Shown: positions 48,340-58,215 of the stretch, piece by piece
Layout of the letters: the number at the start of each line of letters is the position of its first letter
Position numbering within the stretch: position 1 is the stretch's first letter
NCBI GenBank assembly: GCA_020438845.1
Contig: JAGQTV010000046.1
Location: 62,001-126,000, forward strand
Source: Mycobacterium sp.
GTDB lineage: Bacteria > Actinomycetota > Actinomycetes > Mycobacteriales > Mycobacteriaceae
DNA: 64,000 nucleotides
Reading direction: 5' to 3'
Notes under the pieces: generated by a model
What the model was told of the DNA's origin: nothing
The model's database searches: none
Seen by the model: only the letters and a program-made list of their open reading frames with translations
Translations under genes and position numbers: made by a program

Positions 48340-48966
48340 TTACTTCTGGGTGACCTTCTTGGCCGGAGCCTTCTTGGCCGGAGCCTTCTTGGCGGCAGCC
48401 TTAGCCGGAGCCTTCTTGGCCGGAGCCTTCTTGGCCGGAGCCTTCTTGGCCGGAGCCTTCTTGGCCGGAGCGGCAGCCTTGGCGGGCAGCTCAACGCCAA
48501 CCAGCTTGGCGGCACGCTCGCCGACGGCCCGCGTCTGCGCCGACACGTTGCCCAGCGCCTCCTGGGTCAACTCGACAGCCTGGTCGACGTAACCCGCGAC
48601 ACTGTCGGCGACGTTGTCGGCCGCTTCACGGATATCAGAGCCGCCCATGATCCGACTCAGAGCGGCTTCGCCCCGCTCGATCAGGGTGTTGTAGGTCTCG
48701 GTGGCGTCGGCGAAGAACTCTTCGGCAGCCTTGCGCAATTCGTCGGTGGTGAGCTTCTCGCGCAGCTCCTCGGTCCGCTTGGGCAGTTCCTCCTGCAGAC
48801 GGGTCAACGCGGCGCGGCGGTCATCCATGCGGTCGCCGGCCAGTTCGGCCCGCTCGCGCAGGCTGGCGAGGATTTCGTTGGCTGTGGCCAGCGCCAGATC
48901 GGCAGCGCCGACGGCAGCAAGCAGCGGGGCCTTCAGGTCTTCGATGGTGGGGTTGTTCTCAGCCAT
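48340..48966 (-). CDS. hbhA: Heparin-binding haemagglutinin
   Basis: This 208-aa surface adhesin binds heparan sulfate on epithelial cells. It starts [21 protein letters not shown]. Residues about 20-120 form a long coiled coil, and the C-terminal 45 residues are Lys/Pro/Ala repeats ([10 protein letters not shown] units), the heparin-binding, methylated tail known from M. tuberculosis. The number of Lys-rich units is higher than in a minimal tail. The next upstream gene is the XRE regulator. No signal peptide is visible, as in other HbhA proteins. Confidence 0.95.
   Translation of the reverse strand: MAENNPTIEDLKAPLLAAVGAADLALATANEILASLRERAELAGDRMDDRRAALTRLQEELPKRTEELREKLTTDELRKAAEEFFADATETYNTLIERGEAALSRIMGGSDIREAADNVADSVAGYVDQAVELTQEALGNVSAQTRAVGERAAKLVGVELPAKAAAPAKKAPAKKAPAKKAPAKKAPAKAAAKKAPAKKAPAKKVTQK
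48361..48477. repeat. 15-bp tandem repeats in the hbhA tail
   Basis: The unit GGCCGGAGCCTTCTT occurs perfectly at 48361, 48376, 48418, 48433 and 48448, with variant units between. Each codes for KKAPA on the minus strand. Copy number changes would lengthen or shorten the heparin-binding tail in frame. Confidence 0.95.
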
Positions 48967-49044
48967 GTGAGTAGTTCCTTTCAGGGTGTTTTCTTGCACT
49001 GGAGCATGTGGACGAACGTCGGCCTGGTCGGCCTTTGCAGATCG

Positions 49045-49434
49045 TTAGCCGGTCAGCTCCTTATTGCCTGTCTCGTTCTGCTGGCGAAACGACGTGTAGA
49101 TGTCCAGCAGAACCCGCTTCTGACGCTCAGTGATCGCCGTGTCGCCCATGATGGCCTCGTGGACGTGGTCGGCCTCGCCGGGCTCGAGGATGCCGGCCCG
49201 CACGTAGAGGACCTCTGCCGACAACCGCAATGCCTTGGCGATCTGGCTGAGCACTTCAGCGGAGGGCTTGCGCAGCCCCCTTTCGATCTGACTGAGGTAG
49301 GGGTTGCTCACCCCGGCCCGCTCAGCCAATTGACGCACCGACACCTGGGCAGCCTCGCGTTGGGTCCTGATGAAGCTGCCGATGTCCTGGGCGGCGTTGC
49401 TCACTACGGCGGCAAGATCAGTTTCTTGTGCCAT
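49045..49434 (-). CDS. XRE-family regulator upstream of hbhA (Rv0474-like)
   Basis: This 129-aa protein has an N-terminal HTH: SVRQLAERAGVSNPYLSQIERGLRKPSAEVLSQIAKAL. A C-terminal helix has HVHEAIMGDTAITERQKRVLLDIYTSF. It matches Rv0474, which I recall as a copper-responsive regulator in M. tuberculosis, though that is not shown here. It is separated from hbhA by 78 bp. The inverted repeat upstream is a candidate operator. Confidence 0.88.
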   Translation of the reverse strand: MAQETDLAAVVSNAAQDIGSFIRTQREAAQVSVRQLAERAGVSNPYLSQIERGLRKPSAEVLSQIAKALRLSAEVLYVRAGILEPGEADHVHEAIMGDTAITERQKRVLLDIYTSFRQQNETGNKELTG

Positions 49435-49487
49435 GATTTCGCCTCCCTTCAGCGTCGGTTACTTACCAGAACGAGACTACCGACTAG

Positions 49488-49517
49488 TGCTAACAATTGC
49501 AAGCACTTGCTAGCACG
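49488..49517. promoter_or_regulatory. Inverted repeat upstream of the XRE regulator
   Basis: GTGCTAACAA and TTGCTAGCAC form an inverted repeat with 9 of 10 arm positions matching, in a 30-bp span with a GCAAGCACTTGC core. It lies about 55 bp upstream of the regulator ATG and directly beside the end of the DUF445 gene. This fits an autoregulatory operator. Confidence 0.6.
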
Positions 49518-49519
49518 GC

Positions 49520-50869
49520 TCAGAAAAGCAGCTGGCTGACGGTGTAGATCACCAAGCCGGCCAGCGCGCCGACAACGGTTCCGTTGATCCGGATGAACTG
49601 AAGGTCTCGGCCGACGTGCAACTCGATGCGACGACTGGCCTCCTGGGCGTCCCAGCGCTGGATCGTGTCGGTGATGATCGTGGTGGCTTCGGTCCCGTAC
49701 TCGGTGACAAGATGCTGCGCGCCGCGAATCACCCAGTTGTCGACCTTGTCCCGAAGCTCGGCATCGTCACGCAACGCCTCCCCGATCCGCACCACGGAGT
49801 CAGCGATGCGACTGCGCAACGCACTCGAAGGGTCTTCGACCCCGTCAAGCACCAGGCGCTTGAGGGTCTTCCAAGCCGTCTCGGCCGCCCGGGTCACCTC
49901 GTCGCGGGCCATCACCTGCTCTTTGACGGTCTCGGCGCGGGAAATCGTGGTCGCGTCGTATTGCAGGTCGTTGGCGAATTCAAAGAGGAAGCGCGTCGCG
50001 GACTGCCGCAGTTCGTGGTTGGGGTTTCGACGCACCTTGTCGGTGAAGTCCATCAACTCGCGGTGGATCCGATCGCCGACGAGCAGATCGACGAACTTAG
50101 GCGACCAGCTCGGCGAGTCACGCAGCACCACCCGCTCGATGGTGGGTCCGGCATTGAGGGCCCACTCGAAAGCCCGGTCGCACAGCAACTGAATCAGCGC
50201 CTCCTGCCGGTTCTCGGCCAGCAACTGGCCCAGCACCCGCCCCACCGGCGGACCCCACAAGGGTTCAGCGATCCGTTTGACGATGGTCTTGTCGATTGCG
50301 TGCTGGATGTCCTCGTCGTTGAGAAGTTCCACCCCCACGCGCATCACCGTCGCGGTCTCGTCGGCCACCCGGGCCGCATGTTCGGGCTCAGCCAGCCACT
50401 TACCCAACCGGCCGGCCACCTGGGCGTCGCGCAACTTGGTCTCGACAACGGTCGACGACAAGAAGTTCTCCCGCACGAAGGTGCCCAGCCCCTCGCCCAA
50501 CTGATCCTTCTTGCGCGGGATGATCGCGGTGTGCGGAATCTTCAGACCCAGCGGGTGACGAAACAATGCGGTCACCGCGAACCAGTCGGCCAGCGCGCCC
50601 ACCATTCCGGCCTCGGCGGCTGCACCTACATATCCCAGCCAGGCCGGCCCACCCTGAGAACGGGCGAATTCGCAGGCCAGGAAGATCACCGTCGCGCCGA
50701 TCAGAAAGCTCAATGCAACCGCTTTCATCCGCCGCAGATTGCGTAGGCGTTCAGCATCTGCTTCCGGGTCGGCTCCCGCGAATTGCTCGGCGATGGAGGC
50801 GGTGGCGCGTGCTACCCCTGCAGGGTGCGCTTCGGCGGAATCCTCGAGAACAGCCACGTCACCAATCAT
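49520..50869 (-). CDS. DUF445-family membrane protein (Rv0473-like)
   Basis: The 449-aa product has an N-terminal transmembrane pair (AVALSFLIGATVIFLAC and LGYVGAAAEAGMVGALADWFAVTALF), a long helical soluble middle, and a last helix INGTVVGALAGLVIYTVSQLLF. The motif DWFAVTALFRHPLGLKIPHTAIIP is the DUF445 signature. Distant relatives act at membrane junctions or spores; the role here is unknown. It is divergent from the TetR gene. Confidence 0.88.
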   Translation of the reverse strand: MIGDVAVLEDSAEAHPAGVARATASIAEQFAGADPEADAERLRNLRRMKAVALSFLIGATVIFLACEFARSQGGPAWLGYVGAAAEAGMVGALADWFAVTALFRHPLGLKIPHTAIIPRKKDQLGEGLGTFVRENFLSSTVVETKLRDAQVAGRLGKWLAEPEHAARVADETATVMRVGVELLNDEDIQHAIDKTIVKRIAEPLWGPPVGRVLGQLLAENRQEALIQLLCDRAFEWALNAGPTIERVVLRDSPSWSPKFVDLLVGDRIHRELMDFTDKVRRNPNHELRQSATRFLFEFANDLQYDATTISRAETVKEQVMARDEVTRAAETAWKTLKRLVLDGVEDPSSALRSRIADSVVRIGEALRDDAELRDKVDNWVIRGAQHLVTEYGTEATTIITDTIQRWDAQEASRRIELHVGRDLQFIRINGTVVGALAGLVIYTVSQLLF

Positions 50870-50977
50870 CCGCCATTGCGGGGGGCGGACCGGAGCTTTA
50901 GACCGAGCTGAGCTTCAGCCCAACGCGAAGTCGCTCGGGCGAAGCGGGTAATTTAGTGTGACTGGCCGTAACAACTT

Positions 50978-51009
50978 TTCGGGTTAGGTCGGTAGACTCC
51001 AAACCCGAA
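50978..51009. promoter_or_regulatory. Inverted repeat upstream of the TetR gene
   Basis: TTCGGGTT and AACCCGAA are perfect 8-bp inverted arms separated by 16 bases, ending 8 bp before the TetR ATG. It may be the operator of the TetR protein, or a hairpin in the 5' leader. It also lies in the promoter region of the divergent DUF445 gene. Confidence 0.6.
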
Positions 51010-51017
51010 GAGGCGAA

Positions 51018-51749
51018 ATGGACGCGACGAGAGTGACTCAGCCAACCACCCCGGGGCGGGCCAAAACCGATGGCCGCAAGCGCCGCTGGCACCAACACAA
51101 GGTCGAACGGCGCACTGAGTTGGTCGACGGCGCACTCGACGCCATCCGCCGGCGCGGCCGGGATGTCAGCATGGACGAGATCGCTGCCGAGATCGGCGTG
51201 TCCAAGACCGTGCTGTACCGCTACTTCGTCGACAAGAACGACCTGACGACAGCGGTGATGATGCGGTTCGCGCAGACGACGCTGATTCCCAACATGGCCG
51301 CGGCGTTGTCCTCGGATCTGGACGGCTTCGACATGACCCGCGAGATCATTCGGGTCTATGTCGAGACAGTTGCCGCCGAGCCCGAGCCGTACCGGTTCGT
51401 CATGGCGAACAGCTCGGCCAGCAAGAACAAAGTGATCGCCGACTCCGAGCAGATCATCGCGCGGATGCTGGCGGTGATGCTGAGGCAGCGGATGCGCGCC
51501 GTGGGCATGGATACCCGGGGCGTGGAGCCGTGGGCCTTCCTGATCGTCGGCGGCGTCCAACAGGCCACCCACTCCTGGATGTCGAACCCGCGTATGAGCA
51601 GCGATGACCTGATCGACTACCTGACCATGCTGTGCTGGAGCGCGCTATGCGGCATCGTCGAAGTAGGCGGATCGCTGGATGCGTTCCGATCCGAACCGCA
51701 TCCCTCGCCCATACTGCCGTCGGCGATAGGGCCGGCAACCCCGGATTAG
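51018..51749 (+). CDS. TetR-family regulator (Rv0472c-like)
   Basis: This 243-aa regulator has a basic N-terminus (GRKRRWHQHKVERR) and a TetR HTH: VSMDEIAAEIGVSKTVLYRYFVDKNDL (about residues 53-80). The ligand-binding domain follows, with EPEPYRFVMANSS. It is near umaA, so it may regulate lipid genes, but this is position-based inference. An AGGCG ribosome-binding site precedes the ATG. Confidence 0.92.
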   Translation: MDATRVTQPTTPGRAKTDGRKRRWHQHKVERRTELVDGALDAIRRRGRDVSMDEIAAEIGVSKTVLYRYFVDKNDLTTAVMMRFAQTTLIPNMAAALSSDLDGFDMTREIIRVYVETVAAEPEPYRFVMANSSASKNKVIADSEQIIARMLAVMLRQRMRAVGMDTRGVEPWAFLIVGGVQQATHSWMSNPRMSSDDLIDYLTMLCWSALCGIVEVGGSLDAFRSEPHPSPILPSAIGPATPD

Positions 51750-51884
51750 GGGGTTTTGTCTCCAGCGGATCTCACCCACCGGCAATCTTGGCGGGCGGTA
51801 CACGCAACAAGGATTCGGCCTGGCTGCTCGCGATGTGCAATCAGAGGCCCCGCCGAGGGCGTTTCCCTACGGCCCGACAGAGCG

Positions 51885-52829
<945 letters not shown>

Positions 52830-52901
52830 TTAGCCCTTGACGATGCCAAACGCCTAAACGGCGACGGCCCTCAACTGGGCCGGCCGAACCGTCGGCCAGA
52901 C

Positions 52902-53765
52902 TCAGTAGGAGTAGAAGCCCACGCCGGACTTCTTACCCAGCCGACCGGCCTCCACCATGCGCAAAAGCAGTGGCGGCGGCGCATAGAGAGGCTCCTTGAA
53001 CTCGTCGAACAACTTGTCTGCGATGAGCTTGAGGGTGTCCAGACCGACCAGGTCGGACAACCGCAGCGGCCCCATCGGATAGGACAACCCGGCGACCACC
53101 GCCTTGTCCACGTCGTCGATGGTGGCAACGCCCGCCTCCACCATCCGGATTGCGGAAAGCAGGTAGGGCACCAACAGGAAGTTGACGACAAATCCGGACC
53201 GATCCGAGCAGCGAACAACCTGCTTGCCCAGCACCTCGCCGGCGAACCGTTCGGTACGCGCGGCCGCCGGCTCGCTGGTGACAAGCGTGGTCACCAGTTC
53301 GACCAATGGCAGCACCGGCACCGGGTTGAAGAAATGCAGACCGAGCACACGGCCCGGATTCTTGGTCGCAGCCGCGATCTTCATGATCGGGATGCTGGAG
53401 GTGTTGGACGCCAGCACCGCGTCGGGATCGGTGATGATCTCGTCGAGTTGGCTGAAGATGGAGGCCTTGACGTTCTCGTCCTCGATCACGGCCTCGATCA
53501 CCAGTTGGCGGTCGGCTAGGTCGGCGAGTTTGGTGGTGAATCGCAGTCTCTCGATCGCGCCGTCCCGCTCGCGCTCGGTGATCTTGCCGGAACTGACCCC
53601 GCGTTCCAGCGACTTCACGATTCGGTTGCGGCCCGCGTTGACCAAGTCGTCGGTGGTCTCGAAGACCACGACGTCGACGCCGGCCCGCGCGCACACCTCA
53701 GCGATGCCGCCGCCCATCTGGCCGGCGCCGACAACGCCCACCCGCTCGATAACTGTTTGTGCCAT
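52902..53765 (-). CDS. fadB2: 3-hydroxybutyryl-CoA dehydrogenase
   Basis: This 287-aa enzyme oxidises 3-hydroxyacyl-CoA with NAD(P), in fatty-acid breakdown. It has VGVVGAGQMGGGIAEV at the N-terminus, the catalytic LHFFNPVPVLPLVE segment, the SNTSS motif and the end GKKSGVGFYSY. It lies downstream of icl, separated by a hairpin terminator. In M. tuberculosis fadB2 also follows icl1. Confidence 0.95.
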   Translation of the reverse strand: MAQTVIERVGVVGAGQMGGGIAEVCARAGVDVVVFETTDDLVNAGRNRIVKSLERGVSSGKITERERDGAIERLRFTTKLADLADRQLVIEAVIEDENVKASIFSQLDEIITDPDAVLASNTSSIPIMKIAAATKNPGRVLGLHFFNPVPVLPLVELVTTLVTSEPAAARTERFAGEVLGKQVVRCSDRSGFVVNFLLVPYLLSAIRMVEAGVATIDDVDKAVVAGLSYPMGPLRLSDLVGLDTLKLIADKLFDEFKEPLYAPPPLLLRMVEAGRLGKKSGVGFYSY

Positions 53766-53803
53766 AACGCCGTCTCCCAAGTGTTGTCGTCTGGACATGA
53801 AGA

Positions 53804-53830
53804 AACCCCGCCCGGACACCGGGCGGGGTC
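53804..53830 (-). terminator. Intrinsic terminator after icl
   Basis: CCCCGCCCGG and CCGGGCGGGG form a perfect 10-bp stem with a 3-base loop (53806-53828). On the minus strand it is followed by a T-rich stretch. It lies 10 bases after the icl stop and 39 bases before the fadB2 start, so it should separate the two transcripts, at least partly. Confidence 0.85.
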
Positions 53831-53839
53831 TTCATCGGC

Positions 53840-55135
53840 TCAGTGGAACTGACCCTCTTCGGTCGAGCCCGACAGGGCCGTGGTCGACGACTGCGGGTCC
53901 ACCGTGGTGGCGATCTTGTCGAAGTAGCCGGCGCCGACCTCGCGCTGGTGCTTGGTGGCGGTGTAGCCGCGCTCCTCCGCGGCGAACTCGCGCTCCTGCA
54001 GTTCGACGTAGGCCTTCATCTGCTCGCGGGCGTAGCCGTAAGCAAGATCGAACATCGAGTAGTTCAAGGCGTGGAAGCCGGCCAGGGTGATGAACTGGAA
54101 CTTGAAGCCCATCGCGCCCAGTTCCTTCTGGAACTTGGCGATCGTGGCATCGTCCAGGTGCGCCTTCCAGTTGAACGACGGCGAGCAGTTGTAAGCCAGC
54201 ATCTGGTCCGGGAACTCCGCGTGCACGCCATCGGCGAACTTCTTCGCCAGCTCCAGGTCCGGGGTGCCGGTCTCCATCCAGATCAGGTCGGAGTAGGGGG
54301 CGTAGGCCTTGGCACGGGCGATGCAGGGCTCCAGGCCGTTCTTGAGCCGGAAGAAGCCTTCGGCGGTGCGCTCACCGGTGATGAACGGCTGATCGCGCTC
54401 GTCGACATCGGAGGTGATCAGGGTGGCCGCCTCGGCGTCGGTACGGGCGATGACCACGGTCGGGACGTCGGCGACGTCCGCCGCCAAGCGAGCCGAGGTC
54501 AGCGTGCGGATGTGCTGCTGAGTCGGGATGAGCACCTTGCCACCCAGGTGGCCACACTTCTTCTCCGAGGCCAGCTGGTCCTCCCAGTGCGAGCCCGCCA
54601 CACCGGCGGCGATCATCGCCTTCTGCAGTTCGTAGACGTTCAGTGCGCCACCGAAGCCGGCCTCACCGTCGGCCACGATCGGAACCAGCCAGTTGTCGAT
54701 GGACGTATCACCCTCGACCTTGGCGATCTCGTCGGCACGCAGCAGGGCGTTGTTGATGCGACGGACCACGGCCGGCACTGAGTTGGCCGGGTAGAGGCTC
54801 TGGTCGGGGTAGGTGTGGCCGGACAGGTTGGCGTCACCGGCGACCTGCCAGCCGGAGAGGTAGATGGCCTTGAGGCCGCCGCGAACCTGCTGCACCGCCA
54901 TGTTGCCGGTCAACGCGCCCAGCGCGTTGACGAAGTCCATGTCGTTCAACTGCTTCCAGAGCACCTCTGCGCCGCGGCGAGCCAGGGTTTGCTCCTCGAC
55001 GACGGTGCCTTGCAGCGCGACGACGTCCTCGGGGGTGTAGGTACGGGTCAAGCCCTTCCAACGCGGATTGGTGTCCCAGTCTTTCTGGATCTCGGCGGGG
55101 CTCTTCGGCTTACCGACGTTGGACACGCTGGACAT
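53840..55135 (-). CDS. icl1: Isocitrate lyase
   Basis: This 431-aa enzyme cleaves isocitrate to glyoxylate and succinate for growth on fatty acids or acetate. It carries the KKCGHLGGK signature with catalytic C194, and [15 protein letters not shown]. The ATG at 55135 follows a GGAGAG-type ribosome-binding site; M. tuberculosis Icl1 is 428 aa, so the length fits. RamB-like sites lie upstream, and the ramB gene is nearby. It may also serve as methylisocitrate lyase, as in M. tuberculosis. Confidence 0.97.
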   Translation of the reverse strand: MSSVSNVGKPKSPAEIQKDWDTNPRWKGLTRTYTPEDVVALQGTVVEEQTLARRGAEVLWKQLNDMDFVNALGALTGNMAVQQVRGGLKAIYLSGWQVAGDANLSGHTYPDQSLYPANSVPAVVRRINNALLRADEIAKVEGDTSIDNWLVPIVADGEAGFGGALNVYELQKAMIAAGVAGSHWEDQLASEKKCGHLGGKVLIPTQQHIRTLTSARLAADVADVPTVVIARTDAEAATLITSDVDERDQPFITGERTAEGFFRLKNGLEPCIARAKAYAPYSDLIWMETGTPDLELAKKFADGVHAEFPDQMLAYNCSPSFNWKAHLDDATIAKFQKELGAMGFKFQFITLAGFHALNYSMFDLAYGYAREQMKAYVELQEREFAAEERGYTATKHQREVGAGYFDKIATTVDPQSSTTALSGSTEEGQFH

Positions 55136-55280
55136 GGAACTCTCCTTCACTCTGGGTTACCGACTCGGGGCGCTTGGGTGTCACCCAGACTTCCTGCACT
55201 CGCCCGAATCTCTTCGCTTGTGAGCTAAGAAGACGATCGCACATCGAATATTCGCAGGTCAAACCGCCCTTACGATTCCC

Positions 55281-55320
55281 AAATTTGGCAACTGACGTAG
55301 GTTGAATTGCAAAGTTTGCG
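55281..55320. promoter_or_regulatory. RamB-like binding sites between icl and the thioesterase gene
   Basis: On the minus strand 55320-55307 reads CGCAAACTTTGCAA, close to the RamB motif known in corynebacteria and mycobacteria (AAAACTTTGCAAA type). A second related sequence, AAATTTGGCAA, begins at 55281. They lie about 145-185 bp upstream of the icl start. This fits RamB repression of isocitrate lyase. Confidence 0.65.
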
Positions 55321-55352
55321 AACTACGCAGGTCAGCCGGTGGTCGCAAGTCT

Positions 55353-56171
55353 TCACAGCGGGAAGATGGACGCCACCGCCTTGACCTCCTCGCCAACCAC
55401 GTATGTGAGCGTTCTCACCGTCCGGTCGGTCAGAGCAGCGCCGAATCTGTCTGTGGAACCCGGCGGGAACACATGCAGCAGGATTTCCAGCTTGTCGCCA
55501 TAGGCAACCGGGGCGTCGTGTTCGATGGTGACCCGAAAGGGTTCCTCGGTCAGTTCGGGCAGGTTGACCAGAAACTCCTCGACAACTTTCCAGTACACGG
55601 AGTTGTTGACGTGATCGAACAGGTCGATGTCGCTGACCCGGAGCGGGAAGTCCCGGATTTCGTCGGCGTCGTCCCGCGACCCCGCCTTGAGATAGGACTT
55701 CCAGCGCAGCCGATCGATATCGGTGGTGCGCATCAGCGCGCGCATGAAGTCGTCTGCGATCCGGGCAGGCCCCTGCGTCTCGCGGTTGAAGTTGATCCAG
55801 AAGGCCTCGGTTTCGACCAGCCCACCCCTGCGGCCGTCGATACGCACGCGCATCTCACACCAGCGGGTCGACGCTCCAGAGCACCAACGGCGAAGCCGCA
55901 GCGTGTCCTGAAATTCGATGGGGGCGATCATGTCGACCATCGTGCGGCGCACAATCCACAGCGGGTGGGAGTCGTTATATCCCATCTCCCGCAAATGATC
56001 CTGACCGATGTCCATGATGTGGCGAGCGGCGGCGTCCAGCCGTAACCGCCCCAGCCGGTCGACATCGGCCGGCCGCAACGGCCATTGCCGGTCGAACACG
56101 TGCGGATGCGGATCCGGAACGGGCATCAGTGCTTTCGCCAGGCCGGTGTCGGCTGATCCCTTGCTGACCAC
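55353..56171 (-). CDS. Acyl-ACP thioesterase-like protein (Rv0466-like)
   Basis: This 272-aa protein has two hot-dog domains of the plant FatA/FatB-like acyl-ACP thioesterase fold: DRQWPLRPADVDRLGRLRLDAAARHIMDIGQDHL, MRVRIDGRRGGLVETEAFWINFNRETQGP and DIDLFDHVNNSVYW. It matches Rv0466, which lies in the same place. It probably releases fatty acids from acyl-ACP. The GTG at 56171 is taken as start; an ATG four codons upstream is an alternative. Confidence 0.88.
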   Translation of the reverse strand: MVSKGSADTGLAKALMPVPDPHPHVFDRQWPLRPADVDRLGRLRLDAAARHIMDIGQDHLREMGYNDSHPLWIVRRTMVDMIAPIEFQDTLRLRRWCSGASTRWCEMRVRIDGRRGGLVETEAFWINFNRETQGPARIADDFMRALMRTTDIDRLRWKSYLKAGSRDDADEIRDFPLRVSDIDLFDHVNNSVYWKVVEEFLVNLPELTEEPFRVTIEHDAPVAYGDKLEILLHVFPPGSTDRFGAALTDRTVRTLTYVVGEEVKAVASIFPL

Positions 56172-56235
56172 GACGCAGAGCATAACCGGTGGCCAAGGCT
56201 GCCATCAGGGCCTTCGTACCTCGGTAGGGTGGTAG

Positions 56236-57663
56236 GTGATGTCGAAGACGTTCGTCGGCTCGCGGGTGCGCCAACTGCGGAGTGAACGTGGGCTCAGCCA
56301 GGCCGCCCTGGCCCAGATTCTCGACATCTCGCCGAGCTACCTCAACCAGATCGAGCATGACGTGCGGCCGCTGACAGTGTCGGTGCTGCTGCGGATCACC
56401 GAGGTGTTCGGGGTGGATGCGACGTTCTTCGCCTCCAATGACGACACTCGGTTGGTGGCCGAGTTGCGGGAGGTCATGCTCGACCGCGATCTGGACACCG
56501 CCGAGGTCGATCCCACTGCGATCGCCGAGATGGTCAGCGCCCATCCGGCGATCGCCCGGGCGATGGTCAATCTGCACCGTCGTTACCGGATCACCACAGC
56601 CCAATTGGCAGCGGCCACCGAAGAGAGGTTCAACCTCAACACCGGAGGCAGCGGCACCGGATCCATCACGATGCCGCACGAAGAAGTCCGCGATTACTTC
56701 TACCAACGGCAGAACTATCTGCACGAACTCGACACCGCCGCCGAAGATCTCACCGCACGGATTCGGATGCACCGCGGCGAACTGCTCGGGGAATTGTCCC
56801 GCCGGCTGACCGAGGTGCACGGGGTGCACATCGTCAAGCGCATAGACCTGGGCGAAACCGTGTTGCACCAGTACCACGCCGACTCCCGAATCCTGGAGAT
56901 CAGCAACCACCTGTCCGCAGGTCAGCGGGCGTTCAAGATGGCGGCCGAGTTGGCTTACCTCGAAGTCGGCGACCTCATCGACGCGATGGTCACCGACGGA
57001 AAGTTCACCAGCGACGAGTCGCGCACGCTGGCCAGGTCCGGACTGGCCAACTACTTCGCCGCCGCCGTGGTGCTGCCCTATCGGCAGTTCCACGACGTCA
57101 GCGAGAATTTCCGATACGACATCGAACGCCTTTCCGCGTTCTATCAGGTGAGCTACGAGACGATCTGCCACCGGCTCTCGACATTGCAGCGGCCGTCGAT
57201 GCGGGGTGTGCCGTTCTCGTTCGTCCGGGTCGACAGGGCGGGAAACATGTCGAAACGCCAGTCCGCCACCGGCTTTCACTTCTCCTCGACCGGGGGCACC
57301 TGCCCCTTGTGGAATGTTTACGAGACGTTCGCCAACCCGGGGAAGATCCTGGTGCAGATTGCCGAGATGCCCGATGGCCGCAGCTACATGTGGGTGGCCC
57401 GGACTGTCGAGCGGCGCGCCTCCCGCTACGGACAGCCCGGCAAGACGTTTGCGATCGGGCTAGGCTGCGAACTGCGCCACGCCAACAGGTTGGCGTACTC
57501 CGAGGGCTTGGACTTGTCCTCCGACAGCGCCACCCCGATCGGATCGGGTTGCCGGGTATGCGAACGGGACAATTGTCCGCAGCGCGCCTTCCCCGCTCTC
57601 GGGCGCGCGCTCGATCTCGACGAACACCGCAGCACGGTGTCGCCTTACCTGGTGAAGGAGTAG
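56236..57663 (+). CDS. ramB: Transcriptional regulator RamB
   Basis: This 475-aa regulator controls glyoxylate-shunt genes, including icl. It has an N-terminal XRE HTH: VRQLRSERGLSQAALAQILDISPSYLNQIE (about residues 10-40), then an IrrE/DUF955-like domain (near 190-290) where the catalytic HExxH is not obvious, then a C-terminal DUF2083 domain with CELRHANRLAYSEG and a Cys cluster (CRVCERDNCPQRAFP). The family is ScfR/RamB. GTG 56236 and ATG 56239 are both possible starts. It overlaps nothing and precedes the CMD-type gene by two bases. Confidence 0.94.
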   Translation: MMSKTFVGSRVRQLRSERGLSQAALAQILDISPSYLNQIEHDVRPLTVSVLLRITEVFGVDATFFASNDDTRLVAELREVMLDRDLDTAEVDPTAIAEMVSAHPAIARAMVNLHRRYRITTAQLAAATEERFNLNTGGSGTGSITMPHEEVRDYFYQRQNYLHELDTAAEDLTARIRMHRGELLGELSRRLTEVHGVHIVKRIDLGETVLHQYHADSRILEISNHLSAGQRAFKMAAELAYLEVGDLIDAMVTDGKFTSDESRTLARSGLANYFAAAVVLPYRQFHDVSENFRYDIERLSAFYQVSYETICHRLSTLQRPSMRGVPFSFVRVDRAGNMSKRQSATGFHFSSTGGTCPLWNVYETFANPGKILVQIAEMPDGRSYMWVARTVERRASRYGQPGKTFAIGLGCELRHANRLAYSEGLDLSSDSATPIGSGCRVCERDNCPQRAFPALGRALDLDEHRSTVSPYLVKE

Positions 57664-57665
57664 CA

Positions 57666-58211
57666 GTGTCAGGTCAGATTGCGCGCATCCCTCCCGGCGG
57701 GCGCCGGGAGCTCGGCCTGATCAACTGGGCCATTTCCAGGATTGCGGCCCGGAAGGTCCGGGCTCCGCATATGCACCTGTTCGAGGTTCTCGGCTACCAC
57801 AAGACGCTGTTCTGGAGCTTCTTGCCGTACGGCGACGTGCTGTTGAACCACGGCAAGCTGTCCAAACAGGACAAAGAGTTGGTGATCCTGCGGGTCGGTC
57901 ATCTGCGCGATTCGGAGTACGAACTGCAGCAGCACCGCAGGCTCGCCCGCTCACGCGGACTGGACGCCGCTCTGCAGGAGAAGATATTCACCGGTCCGGA
58001 GGCAGAGGGGCTCACCGAGCGGCAGCGCACCCTGATACGGGGCGTCGACGAGTTCATCATGCGGCGAGATGTGAGCGACGCGACCTTCGCGGCTTTGTCG
58101 GCTCATCTGACCCGGCAGCAGCTCATCGAATTCTGTGCCTTGGCAGGGCATTACGACACAATCGCCGGAATATTGGCCGCCCTGCGGGTGCCGATGGACT
58201 TCCCGGATTAA
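57666..58211 (+). CDS. Carboxymuconolactone decarboxylase (CMD)/AhpD-like protein (Rv0464c-like)
   Basis: This 181-aa all-helical protein is of the CMD/AhpD family: HMHLFEVLGYHKTLFWSFLPYGDVLLNHG, then KDKELVILRVGHLRDSEYELQQH, as in Rv0464c. The usual CxxxxCH motif seen in AhpD is absent (LRDSEYELQQH in its place), so it is not a standard peroxidase partner. The start is a GTG two bases after the ramB stop, so the two are probably cotranscribed. Confidence 0.85.
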   Translation: MSGQIARIPPGGRRELGLINWAISRIAARKVRAPHMHLFEVLGYHKTLFWSFLPYGDVLLNHGKLSKQDKELVILRVGHLRDSEYELQQHRRLARSRGLDAALQEKIFTGPEAEGLTERQRTLIRGVDEFIMRRDVSDATFAALSAHLTRQQLIEFCALAGHYDTIAGILAALRVPMDFPD

Positions 58212-58215
58212 CCGG

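Noticed and set aside
48361..48477. CRISPR-like direct repeats
   Set aside because: The repeats are contiguous, in frame and code for the HbhA tail. No spacers exist.
52865..52882. Hairpin CGGCCC-GGGCCG after fadB2
   Set aside because: Short stem and no T-tract; too weak to call as a terminator.
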